NCBI RefSeq assembly: GCF_036541335.1
Contig: NZ_JAZHBO010000001.1
Span: forward strand, 496,001 to 560,000
Direction: 5' to 3'
Length of the DNA: 64,000 nucleotides
Source of the DNA: Aquilutibacter rugosus
Lineage (GTDB): Bacteria > Pseudomonadota > Gammaproteobacteria > Xanthomonadales > Xanthomonadaceae
A program made the translations under genes and the position numbers. Shown one piece after another: positions 58,965-64,000 of this stretch. Numbering within the stretch: the first letter of the stretch is position 1; the number at the start of each line of letters is the position of its first letter. A model generated the notes under the pieces. It ran no database searches. It had not been told where the DNA came from and saw only the letters and a list, made by a program, of their open reading frames with translations.

Positions 58965-61829
58965 TTATTTGCTAGGATTGCCGTCCGCGTCCAGGATTTC
59001 GACCGGGCCCAGATTCAGGTCACGGACCGGCTTTTCGATCTTGGACAGGTCACCCACCACCACCCACACCATACGGTTCGGGTCGAAGGCTTTGGCGGCC
59101 GCTTCGATCTGCGCCGGCTGCATGGAGGCAATCACGGCGCTGCGGCGAGCAATGTAGTCATCGGGACGGCCATAACGGACGTTGCCCATGATCATGCCCG
59201 AGACGGCGTTGGCCACTTCGAACTGACCCGGCAGCGAGCGCAGCTCATTGGCACGGATCTTGTCCACTTCGGCCTGAGTGACAGCCTTTTCGGCGCTGGC
59301 CAGAGCCTGGACCTCCTTGTTGGCTTCGACCAGTGCCTCAGCGGTCTTATCAATCTGGACCGGTGCGCTGACCACCCACGGACGTTGACCCAGTGCACTG
59401 CGAAGGCCGGTACGGGCACCGTAGGACCAATGCTTGTCCTCACGCAGGTTCATGTTCAGACGCGAGGTGAACGAACCACCGATCACTTCGTTGGCCATGT
59501 CGAGCAGGACTTCCTTTTCGTCACCGCTCGGCGGGACTTGCAGCTGGCCGCCAAAGATATTGGCCTGCACCGCGCCGGGCTGGTCAATCAGGTACACCTT
59601 AGTCGAGACCGGGCGTTCCACGGCCACCGTGTTGGCGGCTTGCGGCGCGGTACCCGTGCCCTTCCAGGAGCCGAAGTGCTTGTTCAACTTGGGCACGATT
59701 TCGGCGAGCGTGGTGTCACCCACGACGACGAGGGTCGAGCCTTCGGGACGGACATAGTTGGCGACATACTGCAGCAAGTCGGCGCGAGTCAGCTTGCCGG
59801 CCGTGCTTTCGTAACCGGTACCCGAGAACGGAATGCCGTAGGCGTTGTCCTTGCCGAACAGCAGCACCGGCAGTACGCGCGATGCGGCGCTACCCGGGCT
59901 GGCCTTTTCGGAACGGATGTTCGACAGCCAGGTGGCCTGGACGCGATCCACTTCCTTCTGGTCAAAGCGCGGGCGTTGCAGCATGTCAGCAAACAGGGCC
60001 AGCGACGGATCGAGCTGATCCTTCATGGCCGACATCGAAGCAGCGGAACCGTCGAGCGAGGCGCCGGCACCCATCACCGCGCCCAGTGCCTCGGCCTTGG
60101 AGGCAAACGCCAGCGAGTCGAGATTGCCCGCACCCTCATCGAGCAAACCGAGGGCCATGTTGGCAACGCCCAGCTTGTCCTTGGGATCGGAGGCGAAGCC
60201 ACCGTTGAACATCCAGTTGAAATTGATGACCGGAATCTCGTGGCGCTGGGCCAAGATCACGTTCGTGCCGTTGGCCAAGGTCGCGCGTTCCAGCTTGGGC
60301 AGGGTCAGTTGGGGGAATTCGGTCGGAACCGTAACGCCCTTGCTGCGATCCACATCCGAAGGGGTGACCTTGTACTGAGCCGACACCGGCGGCAGCGTGA
60401 TCGGCTTGGCGGCGACGGCGGGCTCTTCGAGCAGCGGTGTGCGCTTGCCCTTATTGACGACAATCGTATGGCTGCCGTTACCTTGCAGGTACTTGCGGCC
60501 GACAGACTGCAGATCGGCCTTGGTTGCCGTGTCGTAAGCCTTGATCGAATCCTTGTAGCAGCCCGGATTGTTTTCGTAGATGGCGCAAGCGGCCAGCACG
60601 TCGGCCTTGCCGCCGAAGCCACCGATGCGTTCGACACCACGCACAAAGCCGGCGCGAGCCGAACCGCGAGCCCGTTCAAGTTCTTCGGCGGTCGGGCCTT
60701 CCTTGATCAGGCGACTCAGTTCTTCGTCGATGATTTTCTCGACGCGGGCCGGATCCACGCCTTCCTTCAGGGCGGCATTGATCATGAAGATCGAGGACAG
60801 CTGGGCGCCCTGCACGCTGGTGCCGATGCTATCCACCAGCTTTTCTTCGTGCACCAGACGCTTGTCCAGGCGCGAGCTCTTGGAACCGCCGAGCACCGAG
60901 GACAGCAGATCCAGGCGATCGGAATCGCGGCTGGTCACTGCAGCGACCGGCCAGGCGCGGAAGATGCGCACTTGCGGGACGTTGTCCTCGATGACTTGGC
61001 GGGTGTTGCCGCGCTTGGGTACGTTGACGGCCGGTTGCTTTAGTGTCGGCGTGGCCGGAATGTCACCGAAGTACTTCATGGTCAGTTGCTTGGCGCGGGC
61101 GACATCAATGTCGCCGGCCAGCACCAGCACGGCGTTATTCGGGCCGTACCAGGAACGGAACCAGTTCTTGACGTCGTCCAGCGAGGCCGCGTTGAGGTCG
61201 TTCATCGAGCCGATGGTGGTGTGGTGATACGGGTGACCCTTGGGGTACACGTTCTCCGATAGCAGGTAACGCAGCTGGCCGTAAGGCTGGTTCTCGCCCT
61301 GGCGCTTTTCGTTCTGGACGACGCCGCGTTGCTCATCGAGCGTCTTCTGATCGATGGCGCCCAACAGATGGCCCATGCGATCGGATTCCATCCACAGAGC
61401 CATATCCAGTGCGGTGGTCGGCACATTCTGGAAGTAGTTGGTACGGTCGCTGTTGGTCGTACCGTTCATATCGGTGGCGCCGACCTGTTCGAAGGGCTCA
61501 AAATACTCGCCCTTATTGTTCTCGGAACCATTGAACATCAGGTGTTCAAACAAGTGGGCGAAGCCACTGCGGCCCGCCGGCTCATCCTTGGAACCTACGT
61601 GGTACCACACGTTGACGGCAACAATCGGTGCCTTGCGGTCGGTGTGCACAACGACCCGCAGGCCATTGGGCAAGGTGAACTGCTCATACGGAATCTCGAC
61701 GGAGGACTTGGCGACGGCCTTGGTCGCGGCCTTCGGCGCGGCATCGGCAACGGACGGGGCCAGGGTGGCGACACCCAGACCGGCGATCACCGCCAAGGCG
61801 AGGCCACTCAAACGGGGAGCATGATTCAT
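58965..61829 (-). CDS. Exported M16 family metallopeptidase (insulinase-type)
   Basis: A 954-residue enzyme with a signal peptide (APRLSGLALAVIAGLGV to DAAPKAA) and two M16 domains. The inverted zinc motif HLFEH (92-96) followed by E further on (VQNEKRQGENQPYG) is intact in the first domain; the second (about 500-940, with NFNWMFNGGF) lacks HxxEH and is the usual inactive half. Predicted periplasmic. It lies near recC as does pitrilysin (ptrA) in E. coli, but separated by oleA. Pitrilysin-type versus other M16 is not decided. Confidence 0.88.
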   Translation of the reverse strand: MNHAPRLSGLALAVIAGLGVATLAPSVADAAPKAATKAVAKSSVEIPYEQFTLPNGLRVVVHTDRKAPIVAVNVWYHVGSKDEPAGRSGFAHLFEHLMFNGSENNKGEYFEPFEQVGATDMNGTTNSDRTNYFQNVPTTALDMALWMESDRMGHLLGAIDQKTLDEQRGVVQNEKRQGENQPYGQLRYLLSENVYPKGHPYHHTTIGSMNDLNAASLDDVKNWFRSWYGPNNAVLVLAGDIDVARAKQLTMKYFGDIPATPTLKQPAVNVPKRGNTRQVIEDNVPQVRIFRAWPVAAVTSRDSDRLDLLSSVLGGSKSSRLDKRLVHEEKLVDSIGTSVQGAQLSSIFMINAALKEGVDPARVEKIIDEELSRLIKEGPTAEELERARGSARAGFVRGVERIGGFGGKADVLAACAIYENNPGCYKDSIKAYDTATKADLQSVGRKYLQGNGSHTIVVNKGKRTPLLEEPAVAAKPITLPPVSAQYKVTPSDVDRSKGVTVPTEFPQLTLPKLERATLANGTNVILAQRHEIPVINFNWMFNGGFASDPKDKLGVANMALGLLDEGAGNLDSLAFASKAEALGAVMGAGASLDGSAASMSAMKDQLDPSLALFADMLQRPRFDQKEVDRVQATWLSNIRSEKASPGSAASRVLPVLLFGKDNAYGIPFSGTGYESTAGKLTRADLLQYVANYVRPEGSTLVVVGDTTLAEIVPKLNKHFGSWKGTGTAPQAANTVAVERPVSTKVYLIDQPGAVQANIFGGQLQVPPSGDEKEVLLDMANEVIGGSFTSRLNMNLREDKHWSYGARTGLRSALGQRPWVVSAPVQIDKTAEALVEANKEVQALASAEKAVTQAEVDKIRANELRSLPGQFEVANAVSGMIMGNVRYGRPDDYIARRSAVIASMQPAQIEAAAKAFDPNRMVWVVVGDLSKIEKPVRDLNLGPVEILDADGNPSK

Positions 61830-61962
61830 TACAGTTCAACCCTAAATTTGGAAAATGCGAGCGGGTGCCTGCCTATTGGCCGACACGCAGACCTCACTAT
61901 AAGTGAGGGGCTTTGAGCGGGCTATGGGCCTAAAGTCACGGTTGGCGCTTCATAATAGGAGA

Positions 61963-62442
61963 ATGTTTCATGTCGTCCTGTTCGAGCCCGAGATCCCACC
62001 CAACACCGGCAATGTGATCCGTCTGTGTGCCAACACCGGTGCCCAACTGCACTTGGTCGAACCTCTGGGCTTTCCCATTGATCACAAGCAGATGCGACGT
62101 GCGGGCCTCGACTATCACGAGTTTGCTCGGATGCAGGTCCATCCTTCGCTCGATGTAGCGCTTGCATCCATTGCACGGGAAGTGGGTCATGCACCGCGTG
62201 TGTTTGCCTTGTCTACCAAAGGTTCGGGGCGACCCGATCAGATTGCGTTTGCAGAGGGTGATGTGTTTCTGTTCGGACCTGAGACGCGCGGCCTGCCCGC
62301 AGAGGTTCTGGAGTCGATTCCTGTCGAGCAACGGCTGCGCCTTCCGATGCGTCCCGATAATCGCTCATTGAATCTGTCCAACACCGTGGCGGTGATGGTG
62401 TACGAGGCGTGGCGTCAGCACGGCTACACCGGCGGCGTTTGA
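61963..62442 (+). CDS. trmL: tRNA (cytidine(34)-2'-O)-methyltransferase
   Basis: A 159-residue SPOUT methyltransferase: HVVLFEPEIPPNTGNVIRLCANTG, LHLVEPLGF, DYHEF, LFGPETRGLP and the knot motif MRPDNRSLNLSNTVAVMVYEAWRQ. It methylates the wobble ribose of tRNA-Leu isoacceptors. The start at 61963 is close to CATAAT (61951-61956) and AGGAGA; it is either nearly leaderless or has a very short-spaced ribosome-binding site. Confidence 0.94.
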   Translation: MFHVVLFEPEIPPNTGNVIRLCANTGAQLHLVEPLGFPIDHKQMRRAGLDYHEFARMQVHPSLDVALASIAREVGHAPRVFALSTKGSGRPDQIAFAEGDVFLFGPETRGLPAEVLESIPVEQRLRLPMRPDNRSLNLSNTVAVMVYEAWRQHGYTGGV

Positions 62443-62529
62443 GTCTCTGCATTTGCGGCTTGATGGTTTGCGGCCGGTTAGCGCCGCAATCAATTGTTAA
62501 AAACCCCTTGAAATAAGGCCTGCATGGCA

Positions 62530-62640
62530 GCTGAATTCACATTTGTGGAATTCAGAGTTCATTAAATCCACAACTGGATACTGGGACCTGTCGACGAAGT
62601 ATGTCTTTGTCGATTGTCGGATCACTCGACGATCCGGCTA
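62530..62640 (+). promoter_or_regulatory. Structured upstream region of the Ax21-family gene
   Basis: A dyad around CTGAATTC ... GAATTCAG (about 62529-62554) precedes two hairpins: TCGACGAAG/CTTTGTCGA and GTCGGATC/GATCCGGC with a seven-base loop. The last hairpin ends about 30 bases before the start codon. This could be an operator plus a structured leader. Confidence 0.45.
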
Positions 62641-62666
62641 ACTTTTGAAATGTGAGGTTTTACATC

Positions 62667-63221
62667 ATGAAGCGTTCTTTGATTGCACTGACCTTGGCCG
62701 CCGCTCTGCCGTTCTCGGCGATGGCTGCTGACGGCATCAGCTACAACTACATCGAAGGCGGCTACGCCCGCACCAACGCCGACGGCGGCGCCGATGCAGA
62801 CGGCTGGGCCCTGAAGGGCTCGGGTGCAATTGCTCCGAACTTCCATCTGTTCGGCGGTTACGATCAGCAAAAGATCGACAACACCGACGTGAAGATCAAG
62901 CACGCACAAGCCGGTGTCGGCTACAACCGCGCCATCACGACTTCGACCGACTTCGTGACCAAGGTTGCCTATGAAAACTACAAGGCCACCGGTTACAAGC
63001 AAGACGGTTACAGCGTTGAGGGCGGCGTGAAGAGCCGTCTGGCCCCGAACTTCATCGGCTCGGCTTCGCTGGGCTATGAAGACGGCGACAACGTGGACGG
63101 CGACGTCTACGGCCGCCTGGGTGCTGAAATGAAGTTCACCCCGAACTGGTCGGTCGCAGGCGATGTCAAGATCGCTGACGGCGCCACCGGCTTCTTTGTC
63201 GGCCCGCGCTACACGTTCTAA
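62667..63221 (+). CDS. Ax21-family outer-membrane beta-barrel protein
   Basis: A 184-residue protein with a signal peptide (MKRSLIALTLAAALPFSAMA) and a barrel of alternating strands: DGISYNYIEGGYARTNADGG, FHLFGGYDQQK, KVAYENYKATGY, GSASLGYEDGDN and a C-terminal GPRYTF ending in the aromatic residue that BAM recognises. It closely resembles Ax21 of Xanthomonas and Stenotrophomonas. Claims of a signalling role for Ax21 are disputed, so I describe it as a porin-like barrel. GAGG lies about ten bases upstream of the ATG. A strong terminator follows. Confidence 0.85.
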   Translation: MKRSLIALTLAAALPFSAMAADGISYNYIEGGYARTNADGGADADGWALKGSGAIAPNFHLFGGYDQQKIDNTDVKIKHAQAGVGYNRAITTSTDFVTKVAYENYKATGYKQDGYSVEGGVKSRLAPNFIGSASLGYEDGDNVDGDVYGRLGAEMKFTPNWSVAGDVKIADGATGFFVGPRYTF

Positions 63222-63245
63222 TCGTGTAAGTTGGTGATAAGCAAG

Positions 63246-63276
63246 CGGCCTCGGATTCGTCCGGGGCCGTTTTTTT
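63246..63276 (+). terminator. Rho-independent terminator of the Ax21-family gene
   Basis: CGGCC-TCGG and CCG-GGGCCG arms enclose a short loop and are followed by seven T (63270-63276). Confidence 0.85.
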
Positions 63277-63394
63277 GTCGGTGCAATCTCACCGGCGGCC
63301 GGCCATTCGCGCGTTACGCAACGTTTAAGAGTCCCCTCGGCAAGTTTGGTAGTCTAGAGCTCTAGTCTTTCACTCATCGTTTCGGGGTTGTTCC

Positions 63395-63997
63395 ATGCGT
63401 AATCGTTCGTCGGTCATCGTAATGCTCGCTACTGCGGGTCTTGCCGTCTCGCTGCTTGGTTGTTCGCGGACGCCGTCGCAAGCCGATGCAGAAGCTGCTG
63501 CTGCCGTCGAGCCGCCACCGGTTGAAGAGCCCTTTGCCGTCCAGGATGCCCCTCTAGGCGAGGAGGCTATCGTCCAGAATCCGTCCGATGGCACCGCTAC
63601 TGCGCCCGACGCCACCACTGCAGCGCCTGCAACGCCTTCGACCGGTACGAGTACTGCCGCCGAACCGGCAGCTCCGGCTGCCGATGCGCCCGACAACTCC
63701 AAGGTCAAGTCCACCAATTTCAAAGCCTACGGCAACGAGCCGTTCTGGAATGCGCAGGTAGACGACGGCATGGTGCTGTTTGCCACACTCGAGAATCAGG
63801 ATGGCGTCATGCTGACCGCCAAGCGCAGCGGTGAGGGCAACAAGGTGATCTACTCCGGCGACAATGCCGGCAAGCCGTTCTCGTTTACCTTTATTGAGCG
63901 CAAGTGCCTGGACAGCATGTCGGGCCGCCCGTTTAATTATTGGGTCAGCGCCAAGGTCGATGGCCGCACCATGACCGGCTGCGCCAAGGGCGAATAA
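63395..63997 (+). CDS. COG3650-like lipoprotein
   Basis: A 200-residue lipoprotein: lipobox LLGC (Cys about 23), a Pro/Ala/Thr-rich linker to about 105, then FKAYGNEPFWNAQVDDG, KVIYSGDNAGKPFSF and CLDSMSGRPFNYWVSAKVDGRTMTGCAKG with two cysteines that may pair. This C-terminal domain resembles exported COG3650-type proteins of unknown function. A perfect palindrome CTAGAGCTCTAG (63354-63365) lies in its upstream region. The stop codon is the last complete feature before the window ends. Confidence 0.72.
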   Translation: MRNRSSVIVMLATAGLAVSLLGCSRTPSQADAEAAAAVEPPPVEEPFAVQDAPLGEEAIVQNPSDGTATAPDATTAAPATPSTGTSTAAEPAAPAADAPDNSKVKSTNFKAYGNEPFWNAQVDDGMVLFATLENQDGVMLTAKRSGEGNKVIYSGDNAGKPFSFTFIERKCLDSMSGRPFNYWVSAKVDGRTMTGCAKGE

Positions 63998-64000
63998 CCG

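Noticed and set aside
59385..61043. Long open frame opposite the M16 peptidase
   Set aside because: Low-complexity antisense frame with no motif and no ribosome-binding site.

Overview
The window is a GC-rich gammaproteobacterial chromosome segment. Gene content and family signatures point to the Xanthomonadales (Lysobacterales), probably Xanthomonadaceae or a close relative. The markers are an OleA olefin synthase, an Ax21-family outer-membrane protein, a DUF2782 lipoprotein beside polA, secreted S9 dipeptidyl peptidases, a Rho factor with a very long disordered N-terminus, and a probable sX13-type small RNA downstream of polA. Nothing here shows which species it is. No tRNA, rRNA or CRISPR array was seen.

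Layout. 0-10 kb: ftsE (cut by the window edge), rhlB, trxA, rho, a Kef-type antiporter, a giant ankyrin-repeat protein and ycgL. 10-22 kb: S9 peptidase, hemF, a REPIN-like palindrome, a C-rich-loop small RNA, polA, a DUF2782 lipoprotein, uvrD and a DPP-IV. 22-30 kb: the relic of a HigA-type antitoxin, a DUF218 protein, a glycosyltransferase, an unassigned three-gene unit (four-TM protein, GTPase, tail-anchored coiled-coil protein) and half of a peptide ABC importer. 30-33 kb: hemB-aroE and a gamma-carbonic anhydrase.

33-40 kb is an AT-richer, gene-poor margin followed by an acquired copper-resistance island: NTF2-like protein, DUF411, DUF305, MerR regulator, CopA, EF-hand protein, DUF305 membrane protein. 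A truncated mobile-mystery-protein A lies on its left and an AlpA-like gene on its right. 40-50 kb: xth, brnTA, a thiolase, a shortened HemY, hemD, a thioesterase, and the yibN-secB-gpsA block. 48-64 kb: the recCBD-ubiA operon, oleA, an M16 metallopeptidase, trmL, an Ax21-like protein and a lipoprotein.

Themes. DNA repair is well represented (polA, uvrD, xth, recBCD). Haem synthesis genes are scattered (hemF, hemB, hemD, hemY-like). Secreted proteolysis is represented by two S9 enzymes and one M16 enzyme. Intergenic regions carry short, word-like repeats, often just after stop codons, and one such repeat lies in frame inside the GTPase gene. The two most promising leads are the membrane-GTPase unit at 23.8-27.7 kb and the polA-linked small RNA at 13.65-13.77 kb.
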